Notes: generated from the sequence alone by a model not told the origin. Positions 9,766-19,349 are shown, numbered from the stretch's first letter. The stretch: 31,075 nt of DNA from Euglena gracilis (GCA_900893395.1 CAAHFI012047421.1:1-31075), one strand, 5' to 3'. Numbers and translations: made by a program.

Positions 9766-11311
9766 TCTTTCTTCCAACCAATAACATTTTTTGGAAGAAG
9801 AATTTTTATGAAGCGTAATGTGGATTTCCAGCCAGCAGATTTTCAGACGTGCCAATTTTTCAGCCCCCCCTCCAGATTTTCTGAATTAAGACCCGAAAAC
9901 ACAAACGACTGTGGTCTTAAGGAACGAAATTGGATTTCAAATTTCAGGTTCGAGTTTTGAAAGAAATCTCACCTGAAAGTGTTTTTTCTTCCCTTCTCTT
10001 TGACGGCCAAGGTGGATGCTCTATCGTTTCCTTTGATTTTTTTTGGTTGCCGTCATCAAAGACATCTCATTTGGATTTGATCTTTCCCCAAATTCATGCA
10101 TAGGGAAAAGGTTTGGTGTGAGAGCGTGGCTCTCGGCAACTACTTGTTGCCATGCCTTATTGCTCGTTTTCCCAAGGAGGTTATTTTTCTCAATTTCCCT
10201 CATCAGTATGTGATTTCGATGGCTTTTCCCATTTTTTTTGGTGCCCCTGTGGCTTTAATTTTCACAATCTGCCATGGGTAGTGGGTCGGCCGAACCTACA
10301 CGATACCCTGGCCTCCAGGACACCAAAGATATTTTTAGTATGCGATTTACGGGAGATTTTTTGTGTTTTTCTTCTGCCCCCCTTTCTTCTGTCACTCGCC
10401 ATGTATTGTGGGCGATTTCTCTTCAACAAAGGGACCTGTGATTTTGAATTTTGTTCAGGGAAGAGAATTTTTAAGACCCTGGTACAAAATTTGGATCCGT
10501 TGATAAGGTCTAAGATACCCCCCCCGTGGCCGTAACCACAACAATGTTTTCCAATGCATTTCGACCGGATTTTTTGTCAACATTTTCACCGTTCAGCCCC
10601 CCCAGTGAATGGAAGAATTGTACGAGCGTTCCCTGGAAAGGCTCATGAGTTCACGTCCCCCCCCTCTCAATTCGGCTGAAAGGGATGGTATGGGGAGCCG
10701 AAAGCTGAATTTCCATTTTTTTCACCTTTTTTGTTTTTTTAGTGATGGACGTGGCTCCCACAGCCCCCGCTCTCATCGGCGCTCCGCCAGCGGCCCCGAC
10801 CATCGAGGCCCCCCGGTGGCGGCAATGCCGAGTGCGGGAACAGGCGGGCCAACCCCGCCACCCCCATTGACCCTCTCGGTCCTCCAACAAAGGAATGACC
10901 ACCAGCCCAGATTTTTCCATCGTGTTTTTCCCTCATTATGCATTGGAACGGGGTCGGCTGGTTACCCAAAATCATTGACACCGCATCAATGATGATGTGC
11001 CTATCCCTACACCCTCGCTTCGCACGGTTCACAAAACGTATTTCAGTGAAGTTCGTCAAAGGGGATAGGGTGGCTCTATATTTGAAGCTGACCTCATTTG
11101 ACTCCCAAGGAATCGGCTTTTGAGGCCGCCCGTTCCATTTCGAGGCCGGAGTTTTTGAGACTCCCGGCCATTCGGTCGGCATAGTGCCACAATTTTTAAT
11201 TGATGAGGTAACCAAGGGAGAGCCGACAAGATTGCGAGGGTGTTTGACTTTTTTCACCATAATTCAACCGTCCCTTCGATTCATATCGGTTCCCGAATCA
11301 GCCCCCCCCAA

Positions 11312-11571
11312 AAAAAAAGTGGGCTGGCGGAGAGATCCGCCAGGAGATGGGGCTGCCCCCCCGACCGTTGGCGGACATCCTCGTTTCGGAAGCCACACCG
11401 TCGGAGGCGTCGACGAGGCCAAGCGCGGAGTGGGGTAACGGGAAGGGGAATGATAAGGGCAAGGGTAAGGGTTATGGCAAAGGGAGGTGGAGATTCGAGC
11501 CATATGGTGGGAAAGGGGAAAGGGAGGTAAGGGGAAGGGAGGGAAGGGATTTAGGCAAGCTAGGGCCATAA
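11312..11571 (+). pseudogene. GKG-rich coding island in the 3' tail of chromovirus 1
   Basis: An open frame in a GC-richer island, in a tail that is otherwise T-rich and non-coding. It reads AGGEIRQEMGLPPRPLADIL, then a Ser/Thr/Ala/Glu linker, then a Gly-Lys repeat (WGNGKGNDKGKGKGYGKG) and a basic Arg/Gly end, finishing in a stop at 11,571. The style matches the gag tail at 2,610-2,785 and the extra frame after the chromodomain of chromovirus 2 at about 30,050. It may be the last part of a third protein, a duplicated gag end, or a captured fragment. The sequence upstream, about 10,600-11,250, also looks less biased but holds nothing I recognise. No function is assigned. Confidence 0.4.
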
Positions 11572-12628
11572 CTTACATTTTTTAACCCCAGCCCCCGACA
11601 AATACCCATTCGGGTGGGTGTCAAGGAGGCGAAAATGGCGATTGGAGGTAGATTTTTACCCCCCCCCAGGATGTTTCTCATCGCTCGAACTCAGTCCATG
11701 GCCGATTCCAAACGCCCAACCGTCTTTCACAATTTCTCGGTATTTTTCTGGCGCCCCCCCCTTTTTCATGCAACGTCACCGATTTTTGTTTCACTTTCAA
11801 AGTGATTTCAAAAGCGAATTTCTGAAGTCACCGCATTTTTTGGGGAATTTTCGTATCGAATCAACAGTTTTTTTTTGTTCATTACCATATTCTGTGCCCC
11901 CCCCTATTCGCGGGTGGAAGCTCGATCATTTCGATCCCCAGGATTTTCGGTGCATGATTTTCTGCCAAGTACTCCGACGGTATGTTTTTTCGTCCTTCCT
12001 CCCATTCATGGGTTAAGATGAGACGTCGAAATTTTCCGATGCCTTTTCAAGGCCGTTTCTTTCCCGAATTCTCAAAAATTTGTATTTTCTGGGATTTTTG
12101 ATTGTGTATGCATCATCGGTTTAGTTGTTGATCACAGGTTTTCATCATTACCCCCCCCCCAGCCGATTGAGTCGTTTTTCCTTTTTTATCGCTTTTTTGA
12201 TTTTTTGAGATTTTTTGATTCGGCCGCCCAAGGGAATTGGTTTATAAATTCGCCCCCCTTTTCGGCAGGACCCTGATTTTTTTTGCCATTTTTGCCATTC
12301 GTCGTTTCGTTCGGTAATTTTTGAAGGAATTCTGGTTGCTTCATACCCCACGTTTCATGCGTTTGCCTGCCCCCCCCCACCGGATGCTTGTTCGCCCTCT
12401 TACGACGCGCTCTCTGTCATATACCGCATTCCATGTAACATACACCCCATCGACCATTGCTTATGCTGAATTTGGTTTACATTTTCTGTTTTTATTCCGC
12501 TGCACTGCAATTGATGATTTTCATTGGATCCTTTTTGCCAATGTCTTCTTTTCATTTCTCATTGTTCACCGACGAAGAAAAAACAAGTTTCACCGTTTTT
12601 TTCGGTTGAAAAAATCCTTGTTTTTTTT

Positions 12629-12641
12629 CTAAGGAGGGGCG
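12629..12641 (+). promoter_or_regulatory. Polypurine tract of chromovirus 1
   Basis: CTAAGGAGGGGCG lies directly before TGTAAG, the proposed start of the 3' LTR. A purine run at this spot primes plus-strand DNA synthesis in LTR retrotransposons. Its position fixes the LTR start at 12,642. Confidence 0.65.
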
Positions 12642-13342
12642 TGTAAGAGGTGGTGGGTCGGTGTCCAATGCAGATTTTGAATTATTAGGAATTTTGACCG
12701 CCCAAAGCACTGTTTTCCCAACCAAAAATTAGAGCCGCCGTGCGGCCTGAATTATCCCTGCATAGGTCCTGAAGTGGTGAACACTCCCAGGAAGTTTTTT
12801 TGCGGCTTCCGCCCTGATTTTCTGTCCCCCCAGCTAGGAATCATTTCAAGCGCGAACTGCAGAAAAACGGCTAGGCAAAGGTTAAAATTTACATTTCTTT
12901 TATCTTTAAGGACCCTCTTTTGATACACAATATTTTTGGTATTTGATATTAAACCGACACTTGTTTACATGTTCTTTCAAGTTGTATTTGTGCTTCAAGT
13001 GCTTGTCCACAAATCAAAAAATCATCAATTGGTACAAACCAAGTCAATTGACCAATAAAGTTATCTTTCACCGCAACACTCACATCAGGACATCAAGGTA
13101 TCCAAGCTTATGTTGTGCTTTGTGTTGGGTTGGAAGCGAAGGAATTAAAGGCTAGAAAAAGGGGGTAACTTCCATTTTCAGTTAAAATCGATCCTACGAC
13201 CGGGGCCTGAGCCCTCCCTGGAAAACCCAGTTTTCCTGCGGGAACAAAAATTTTCTGCGGGAAAGCCCTCTCCAACATGCTTTGTGACGCCGAAGGCGTT
13301 ACTGGAGGTCAGGCAGTGCCGGTGGACGAGGGGCACCGGTTG
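12642..13342 (+). repeat. 3' LTR of chromovirus 1
   Basis: About 700 bp, starting with TGTAAG after the purine tract and ending near the shared CACCGGTT. From 12,779 on it matches the block at 1-516. The longest shared blocks include TTGATACACAATATTTTT, GCGAAGGAATTAAAGGCTAG and GACGCCGAAGGCGTTACTGG. It carries about 60 bp more in the middle than the 5' copy. The exact last base is uncertain by two or three positions because neither copy ends in a clean CA. The flanking duplication cannot be checked, as the left flank is outside the window. Confidence 0.88.
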
Positions 13343-14280
13343 AGAACCAGTTTTGTGCTGAAAACACGTGTTCGTCAAGGCACGGTCGTTTTTTTCGTCA
13401 GTTCAGTGTAATCTGGTAATGGACCGGCCTGTTCGGCGTTTGTCCTGTTCCATGTTCACCATGGCAATGACAAGTGGGCTGTCATTGCATGTCTGTGGCA
13501 ATGTAATGTCTGTGCCGTTTAGTTCCGGTTCAGTCCACCTGTTGATGTCCAGTGACTGGTACATGGCGGAAAAAGCCATCTGCGGCTCCACCACCCTATC
13601 GATGGCGGTTAAGGCAGATGGCATTTTCCAGTGTTTGGTTCATGGCTGGGAAGCCATCCGCCTGCTCCACCACCCTATGATGGCGGTTAAGGCAGCTGGC
13701 ACATCCAGTGTTTGGTTCAGAGCTGGGCAGCCATCCGCCGGCTCCACCATCCTAGCGATGTCAGTTGAGACAGCAGGCATGTCAGCGTCAGTTCTTGCAG
13801 TTTGTGGTCGTTTGTCAGCTTGTTGTTCGTAGCCGCATGTCGGAGGGGAATCCAAACTGGAAATTGGGCAGTCTATCTCTTGTACCATGTTGTATCTGTG
13901 TGCCCTGCCCTGAGTTTCCAGTTTCTCGCGGCCGGCACCCCTTTGCGTAGGATCTTTTACCTGCCCAGCGTGTTTTCAAATCCCCTCGCGGCTTGTTTTA
14001 AAAATTGCATTTTCCTTTGTTTTTATGAGTTTTTGGTGTGAAAATAGGGCGTGTTGGCTCACACTCTCACACCTTCCTGATAAACAAACTAACAAGCAAT
14101 CCAGCAAATCCACAGAACCAAGGATGACAATTGAATTGACCAAAGAACCAAAGTACATGATTTCCTAGGTTAGAGGATAATTGATGCCACTAGATAATTG
14201 AAGTCTTGAACTTGCGGAAACAGAGACCGACACAGAGACAGAGCCCTGTTGGATAGGATGGAGTCAGATGTTTGTAATTC
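13343..14280. other. Spacer between chromovirus 1 and the minus-strand coding-like patch
   Basis: Apart from the 77/78-bp tandem repeat reported separately, I see no gene or element. The + strand has an open frame at 13,368-13,832, but it crosses repeat units of 78 and 77 bases, which do not keep one reading frame, so it is probably not coding. About 13,840-14,280 is unremarkable unique sequence. Confidence 0.5.
13555..13800 (+). repeat. Three-copy 77/78-bp tandem repeat
   Basis: Copies share GCCATC followed by GGCTCCACCA or TGCTCCACCA, then CGATGGCGGTTAAGGCAG or a variant, then CCAGTGTTTGGTTC. The anchor GCCATC falls at 13,575, 13,653 and 13,730, giving periods of 78 and 77. A degenerate fourth copy may precede it, since TCCAGTGACTGGTACATGGC at about 13,547 resembles the unit junction. 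The copies differ at perhaps one base in six, so the array is not recent. No function is suggested. Confidence 0.8.
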
Positions 14281-14289
14281 CTAATAGGC

Positions 14290-14902
14290 TTTCCTAATCC
14301 TAGCTGAGGAGTCATCAGGTTGGGTTGGGTTGGTTCTGTTGTTTTGGGCACTCAGCACCCCTGAATCACACCTGTCCAGTTCCAACAACAACTGGAGGAA
14401 CTGCTGGCTCAGCACAACCTTGTCAGCTTGTACCCCTTCATGGATTAATGCATACATTCCCAGCTAATTCAAAAAATTATCGGCTGCTCGGCAGTTTGTC
14501 CACCTTGGAGCCTGCATCTTGTCTGTGGTTGTTCACCTCTGGTCGCTCCTTCAACCCCTCGAGATTGGCAGCCCTTCGAGAAGGAACGGATGTCCAAACT
14601 CAAGGAGCCCGCCTGGTTTGCGGTGCAAACTTTCTGCAGGTCCGCCAGCAGGCTCTGGCGGGCCTCTTCCCACTCCAGGGGTTCCTCTTCCTCTTCTTCC
14701 GCTCGTCCTCCTTCCGTCCGTCCGCCGAGTTGTTCCACTGCCACCGCGCACCGTGTCGTAGTCCATTGGGGAGCACCCCAAGAGCCTTCGCCACGAAGCT
14801 TGTGACACTGTAATTTGACACGCCCAAAAAGGGCAACGCTCGCTTTGTTATCTCCCCAGTGTCTGTCGCCGAGATAAACTGCACCAGTACTTCTGCCATA
14901 GG
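14290..14902 (-). CDS. Unrecognised coding-like patch on the minus strand, possibly exons of a host gene
   Basis: GC-rich sequence with protein-like composition, between two retroelements. Read leftward from an ATG at 14,902 it gives MAEVLVQFISATDTGEITKR and continues with LPFLGVSNYSVTSFVAKAL. A different frame at about 14,550-14,745 gives an acidic helix (EEEEEEPLEWEEARQSLLADL). A third stretch at 14,290-14,420 gives ALIHEGVQADKVVLSQQFLQ and ends in a stop. Before the last stretch the minus strand reads TTTTTTGAATTAG, which could be a 3' splice site, so these may be exons. I do not recognise a family. It may equally be chance frames in GC-rich spacer or part of the decayed DIRS-like element. 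No splice donor could be fixed. Confidence 0.25.
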
Positions 14903-14999
14903 GCGATTAATAACAGCCAACTACGGCAAAAAAGGCCACTAAAAGGAAAACCTAACCTACCAAAACATTCACATTCAAACAGCTGGTAAATAAGGCATG

Positions 15000-16080
15000 A
15001 CCTCACTTGAAGGAAGTGCGGAGCCCAAGGTGTCCCGTGGATTCCCCTTCCCCAAAAGAAATTTCCCCAAAAGAAACTACGACAACCCAAACCCCCCAAA
15101 GTGATGGCCACGGACCCTGGTAGACAGTGGTCAGAGGACCCGCAAGGGACAGAAGCAACAACCAGGCCACTGCAGCCATTGGAACCAGGCCCATAGACGT
15201 CAAAGCGGGGTGATGGCAGCCAAAACTGCACAGGCCATGAAGACAACAACAAAAACAAAGGCCATGACGGCACAAACGGCCATGAAGGTATCTGCATTTA
15301 CAAAAGTCGCTGGAAACAAAGGCCAAAGTGGCCACCAGCACCAAAGGCCCCACAGGACTTGCAGGGGCAGACAAGGTCAAACACAACATCCCCGCAATTC
15401 AGTCACACCACCGCTCAGGGATGGGTGCCAAGAACCCCTCAAGATTCAAATGGGCACGGCGACCTAGAAACCAATCAGGCCATTGGGGCCTTCAAACTTA
15501 TCATCAAGGCCACTGGGGCCAGAAATATAACAACAAGATCAACAAATCAACAACACCACGGGGGGGATGCTTCACAGGCCCCCAGAAGCTAAGAGGCAGC
15601 CTTGGAAGGGCTTTGTATTAAAATTGGTAGCCCCCTGCCCAGCCCAGGAGGAAGATGGCCCCCACGGGCCAGCCAAGAGGAACAGGAGGGGGAGGCTACC
15701 CACCAGCATTTATTCCTATTCCATCAACAAGGGGGGTCCCACAGAGACCCCGTATGGTATGGCTACCAAACCCATCAACATCAAGAAGGTCAGACAGGCC
15801 AAAAACAGGGGAAGTAAGCCCCACGGTACGGAAACCAACAACAAGATCCTCCAGACAGAGTGTGAGCAGATAGGCAGAGAATGCATGCACATCCCCCAGG
15901 AACACATCCTTTTTCCAACGGCTTAAGCCCTAGGGGTCTGGGGGCTGTGAAATGTCCAACACCCAATCCAGCCCCAGAAAATCATCTAGCTGAAAAAATA
16001 CATTCCATGGAGGAAAATGGGGCGACACCCCCTGTACCAAAGACTTCAGAAAAGTCTAAATGGTGAACAAAAAATGCCCC
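15000..16080 (+). other. Low-complexity stretch before the DIRS-like element
   Basis: A/C/G-rich + strand with short overlapping frames rich in Gly, Pro, Gln, Thr, Lys and Arg (for example TSTKGPTGLAGADK, GGGGYPPAFIPIP). Such composition suits a decayed gag or a disordered region, and the stretch lies just upstream of the DIRS-like reverse transcriptase, where its gag would be. No motif confirms that. Confidence 0.35.
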
Positions 16081-16224
16081 TCCCCAGCAACATGTCACTT
16101 GATAACAATTTTAATTGAACCCCCTGGGTAAATCCCCAAAATTGTCCACCCACCCTAACCCAGAGCCACCTGGGACCTGAACCAGGCAGAAAAAATTCTG
16201 CTGAATTACGAAAAACTGGGTCAG

Positions 16225-16800
16225 TGAAACGGGTTTGGGGTTCAGAAACCCAGCACTTGATCCCATGGTTTTTAATTTCAAAACCAGAACGGGGAACAAC
16301 AAATGGAGAATGAACAGCGACTGCAGAGAAATGAATCAGCAGTTTCAAGTAAAACCTTCAAGCTGGATCCTATCCAACACATTTTTCCAGCTTGGAAAAG
16401 GGCACTGGCAGCAAAATCGACCAAAAGGATACCTATTTTCATATTCCATTAATATCAACTCTAAGGCCATTTTTATGGCATCAAGGTAGGGGGTTAGACC
16501 TGTGAATTTCAAACAGGGTGCTTTGGGCCAGATGTAATGCCCCAGATTTTTCATGTCAGTGATGAAACTTTCGAAAAGCTGTGGAGAAAAAGGGACATCC
16601 AGGTGTTTTTTTTTACCTGGACGACATTTTGCTGGTGGCCCCAACCCAAACATTTTTACAAAACCACCTGAACACAGTCTTCAAAGATTTGCTGAATTTA
16701 AGCGTTCACAATAACTGTGAAAAAGTCCACCTCCAGCCCACCCAAGTGGTAACCCATCTGAGTTTCAACTAAACTTCAAGGAAGGAAGTTACAGGTGCCC
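16225..16800 (+). pseudogene. Reverse transcriptase remnant of the DIRS-like element
   Basis: The catalytic box FFYLDDILLVAP is clear, with Tyr-Leu-Asp-Asp at 16,614-16,625. About 100 residues upstream NNKWRMNSDCREMNQQF matches the family's KWR...D.R.LN motif, and the stretch between has the FSYSI-type motif expected for this RT group. Downstream comes CEKVHLQPTQVVTHLSF, matching the P-Q-x-V-x-x-L-G-F signature that separates DIRS and related RTs from Ty3/gypsy. The domain is interrupted several times. It is the strongest evidence for the element. Confidence 0.7.
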
Positions 16801-17029
16801 CCCAGAAGACAAACTATAAAAAGGGAGCTAGGCTAATTGTGAAAAAGATTAATGTCAAGAGGGCAGTTGGCTGCCATTTGGGTCAAATAAGATGCAACCT
16901 AATTGCCCCGCCCCTTTTAAGGCTTTTACGGCACCCTGGAAGTTTTTTTGGTGGCAAAGTCCGCAGCCCCTGGGTCTCAAAATACCCCATTTCCAGGAAA
17001 TCAAGGCCGAATTAAGGGAAAAAAATGCT

Positions 17030-17400
17030 ACAGGACAACTGGGGGGGCAGACCTTTCCCCAAAATGCGACACTCAGACAGCAGCACCTATGACTGGGGGA
17101 GGTGGTGGACATCCACACAGGAGAAATTGTGTGCAGGAATTTTGGAGAAAAGACTCAATTTTACACAGGAATTAAAGGAGCTCAGTGCAGCAATCAGCAC
17201 TGTGAAAAGTTTGAGCCAACCTGGGGAAACAGTTTCTTCGTCCGTAGACAACCAGCAATTTACTATTACCTGACAAAGGGGGGGGGGGCAGGAAGGACCC
17301 CTTCAACAAAATGCCAGAAGCATTTTTTAAATGGTGCATGGAAAAACAAGTCAACCTCCAAGTGTGGGCGGCAGAGGCGGCCGCCTGCGCACCTGAATTA
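17030..17400 (+). pseudogene. RNase H remnant of the DIRS-like element
   Basis: Reads HSDSSTYDWGRWW, then FTQELKELSAAISTVKSL, then SSSVDNQ and a TKGGG box. These line up with the DIRS RNase H pattern of SDAS..GWG, a Glu-bearing helix, and DN followed by a Gly-rich loop. It lies about 400 bp after the RT box, the expected place. A G10 run at about 17,280 falls within it. Confidence 0.55.
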
Positions 17401-18098
17401 GTGACCTTTTCCCCCCTTCCGCTACTTTTTTTTTACCTGTGTACATTTCCCCCTGGTTCTCTGGATTCTCAATGTTTCATTCAAAGAATTGTTGCATGCT
17501 GAAGCAAGGAAATTCAAAATATCAATCTGAGTTCAAGGAGCCAATTATCAAACAACTGAAGGAAAAATCATTAAGTCAAGCCGGAAGGCCAAGCAACAGG
17601 GGCAGCCAAAGCAACAATTCAACATCAAAAAAGAAGCGCAACCAGAGCTGGGAGCCAAGTAGAACGTGTTCTTCCGCAACCCCCCCCGCTACCCCCTTTT
17701 TTTATTTTAACCAGGCTTTTCCTCCCCCTCCTTCTCCTACTGCTTCAGAGGCACCCACCAAGGAGTTGGCCAAAATACCGTCCCCCTCCCCATTTTTTGA
17801 ATTAATTGGCCGCCGGAACCCACGTTCTGGCTGAATTCAGGGTCCGAAAGCCGCAAAAAAGGGACAATTTGGGGCGTGTGTGCCTATTTTTACCGGAGCG
17901 CCGGGTGACTGTTTCCCCCCACTCGGTCTGCCGGGAGCCCATTCCGCGCACGGTCACTACACCGGCAAGAGGGGAAAACTGGGTGCCTTCAAAAGAATGC
18001 CTAGCAGACCCATAAGCAGATGGAAAATGGACAGGCGGATTACTCTTTAGACCCCCTACTTTTTCACTGGCTAAGACAGCATTTCCAAAACTTCATAT

Positions 18099-18260
18099 AC
18101 TTGGAAACGGATTTATTTGCCTCCAAGGCAACAAAGAAACTGCCCAATTTTGTGGCCAGATGGCCCCACTGGGAGCCGCAGCAGTAAATGCATTACAATG
18201 TCCACTGGACAACATTGGAATCTATATACAAACCCCCCTGGTCAAAAAATCAAAAATTTC
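18099..18260 (+). pseudogene. DIRS methyltransferase-like domain remnant
   Basis: Reads YLETDLFASKATKKLPNFVA followed by RWPHWE, close to the DLFAS..N..LP.F.S opening of the domain found after RNase H in DIRS elements. That domain has been compared with phage Dam-type adenine methyltransferases; its activity in DIRS is not established. Only the opening is convincing here. Confidence 0.5.
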
Positions 18261-18524
18261 TGCCCGGTTGAAAATGTTTCCCTAGACCAAAGTTTTGATG
18301 GTCACCCGTTACCGGGTTTCAGCCACCTGGTGGCCCAATTATAAAAATGAAGTTCCAGGGACCCCCTGCTTGCAAATCACACCTACAGGGGTATGTTCAC
18401 CAATTGCAGGGGAAAAAAAATGCCACCACCCAGGTGGCCCTGTTTCGCATAATTTGATCAGGCAAACATTGAGGGGAAGCAAATTCACGTTAAAACCATT
18501 GACAATTTCCTGTGGAGAAACCCC

Positions 18525-18661
18525 AGTCTAAAACGCTATCAGAGTGCTTTTGCACTTCTGTGGGTAATTTTGGAGCAAATGGAGGTGCCCCCCCCTGAAG
18601 CCACCAAGACCAAGTGGCTGACGCTTTAATACAGTTATTCCAATTTTCCAAGGCCCAAGTG
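18525..18661 (+). pseudogene. Possible start of tyrosine recombinase of the DIRS-like element
   Basis: Short pieces such as ALLWVILEQMEVPPPEATK and ALIQLFQFSKAQ resemble the core-binding helices of tyrosine recombinases, which pair an RYxSAL-type helix with a second helix after a Pro-rich turn. They lie where a DIRS recombinase would start and stop at the LTR of chromovirus 2. The catalytic part is not in the window, so this stays tentative. Confidence 0.3.
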
Positions 18662-19081
18662 TGTACCAGGCACGTCCCAGCTCTGTAGGATATCTGCAGA
18701 GTGGGTTCTGTGACGATCGCACCACTGTGGAAACCACAGTTGGTAAGATCGTGGCAGACCCTTCTGGGATCTGCCCCTGGACACGTCAGCACTTTTCTCT
18801 CCTTCCCCCACAGGTGGTATTCTTTACTGTCATCAATTCCAAGTTTCACCATTGGTTTTGTCAGAGGGAAAAACCCTCGAAACAACGAACTTGACTCAGA
18901 GAAACTTCTGAAGTCTTTGTCTTGTGCTTTGCCTCTTGGGGAATTGGGAACAAAAGGGGAAAACCACTTTTTGTTACTCCAAAGACTTTTCCCTACCATA
19001 AGTAGGTGCGCACCAAGGCGAAAGCGAAAGGCTTTTTCAGAAAGTCCCAAAAAGGGGAAAAGGGAAAGCTTTGGACGTACA
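18662..19081 (+). repeat. 5' LTR of chromovirus 2 (proposed)
   Basis: Boundaries come from three signs. The right end GTACA at 19,077-19,081 stands two bases before a perfect ten-base iMet primer site. A matching TGTAC begins at 18,662, giving the inverted ends typical of LTRs. DIRS-like coding traces stop and mini-hairpins start at this point. The length of 420 bp is normal. The five bases before it, AAGTG at 18,657-18,661, would be the left copy of a target duplication. No second LTR is in the window to confirm it. Confidence 0.6.
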
Positions 19082-19083
19082 CT

Positions 19084-19093
19084 TGGTAGCAGA
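19084..19093 (+). promoter_or_regulatory. Primer binding site of chromovirus 2, initiator-Met tRNA type
   Basis: TGGTAGCAGA matches ten of ten bases to the complement of the 3' end of eukaryotic initiator methionine tRNA. It sits two bases after the proposed LTR end. Confidence 0.75.
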
Positions 19094-19122
19094 TTTAGGC
19101 AACGATCCACACAGACGTTCCA

Positions 19123-19180
19123 CACAGAGAAACTCTGTGGTTGACTGGTGGTGAGGATCGTACTGAGCCGTGAAACACGG
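19123..19180 (+). promoter_or_regulatory. Leader hairpins after the primer site of chromovirus 2
   Basis: Two perfect stem-loops with AAA loops lie 30 to 90 bases after the primer site: 19,123-19,139 (7-bp stem CACAGAG/CTCTGTG) and 19,168-19,180 (5-bp stem CCGTG/CACGG). This is where retroviral RNAs carry dimerisation and packaging structures. The same hairpin type occurs throughout the element, so a special leader role is only a possibility. Confidence 0.4.
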
Positions 19181-19349
19181 TGAAAGTACTGTTCCTGGCC
19201 CCTAGCCAACCTTTAAGCAAGGATACAGGTCTCAGAAGGCTCTGTTCGGTAATCGCCGATACAACCTTTCTGGTCCCTGTTTCTCTGCTTATTTGTGAAT
19301 TTTTGGGTTTTTGCCTTTTTACCCATCTCAAAAGATGCAGAGCACAACC

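Larger units (their letters stand above)
7677..12629 (+). other. Long 3' untranslated tail of chromovirus 1, rich in C-runs
   Basis: Nearly 5 kb between the chromodomain and the 3' LTR without a long open frame. It is T-rich with short A-runs and contains about twenty runs of seven to ten C on the + strand, for example at 7,888-7,897, 8,132-8,141, 8,382-8,389, 8,438-8,446, 8,936-8,944, 11,659-11,667, 12,151-12,160 and 12,370-12,378, with no matching G-runs. Many runs are followed within a few bases by AGG, CAGG or CATGG. Three tandem repeats and one GC-richer coding-like island (about 10,600-11,580) lie inside it. Most chromoviruses have a few hundred bases here. I see no env-like protein, no tRNA and no inserted element with recognisable ends. 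Confidence 0.75.
1..13342 (+). mobile_element. Ty3/gypsy chromovirus 1 with C5-methyltransferase domain (fossil)
   Basis: An LTR retrotransposon that enters the window inside its 5' LTR and ends with its 3' LTR near 13,342. The same 500-bp block appears at 1-516 and 12,779-13,342, in the same orientation, which defines the LTR pair. Between them lie, in order, a primer site, gag, protease, RT, RNase H, a cytosine methyltransferase domain, integrase, a GPY/F module and a chromodomain. Domain order and chromodomain place it in the chromovirus branch of Ty3/gypsy. It is unusually long (about 13.5 kb with the missing left end) because of the methyltransferase and a 5-kb non-coding tail. It is broken, with roughly ten interruptions of its coding frames. 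The LTRs differ by many substitutions and several indels, so the copy looks old. Confidence 0.93.
16080..18661 (+). mobile_element. DIRS-like retroelement, heavily decayed
   Basis: A set of domain remnants in the order reverse transcriptase, RNase H, methyltransferase-like, possible tyrosine recombinase. That is the order of animal-type DIRS elements, which integrate with a tyrosine recombinase rather than an integrase. It ends abruptly at 18,661, where the 5' LTR of chromovirus 2 begins, so its right part has probably been displaced beyond the window. It has many interruptions and no part looks whole. Base composition and hairpin content differ from the chromovirus that cuts it. Family placement rests on short motifs and domain order; I saw no terminal repeats. 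Confidence 0.6.

Noticed and set aside
10739-11260. 173-codon open frame on the minus strand in the tail of chromovirus 1
   Set aside because: Composition follows the GC-rich island rather than a protein, no motif is seen, and the + strand carries the better GKG frame nearby.
7677-12629. env-like gene after pol in chromovirus 1
   Set aside because: No signal peptide, transmembrane segment or long frame is found. The only coding-like part is the GKG island.
13368-13832. 154-codon + strand frame over the tandem repeat
   Set aside because: Its units are 78 and 77 bases long, so successive copies are read in different frames, which argues against a protein repeat.
14045-14828. GGGCGTGT at about 14,046 and ACACGCCC at about 14,818 as terminal inverted repeats of a DNA transposon
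   Set aside because: Only eight bases match, similarity stops at once beyond them, and no target duplication is visible.
14756-14902. ATG12- or ubiquitin-like fold for the start of the minus-strand patch
   Set aside because: A faint match in spacing of hydrophobic residues, but few identities and no conserved C-terminal part. Too weak to name.
18701-18850. IAPLWKPQLVRSW-type reading as the end of the DIRS methyltransferase-like domain
   Set aside because: It lies inside the proposed LTR of chromovirus 2, after the hairpins begin, so the resemblance is probably chance.
18490-19209. 239-codon open frame on the minus strand
   Set aside because: It crosses the proposed boundary between the DIRS-like element and the LTR of chromovirus 2 and runs antisense to both. 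It has no recognisable motif and is best read as a shadow.
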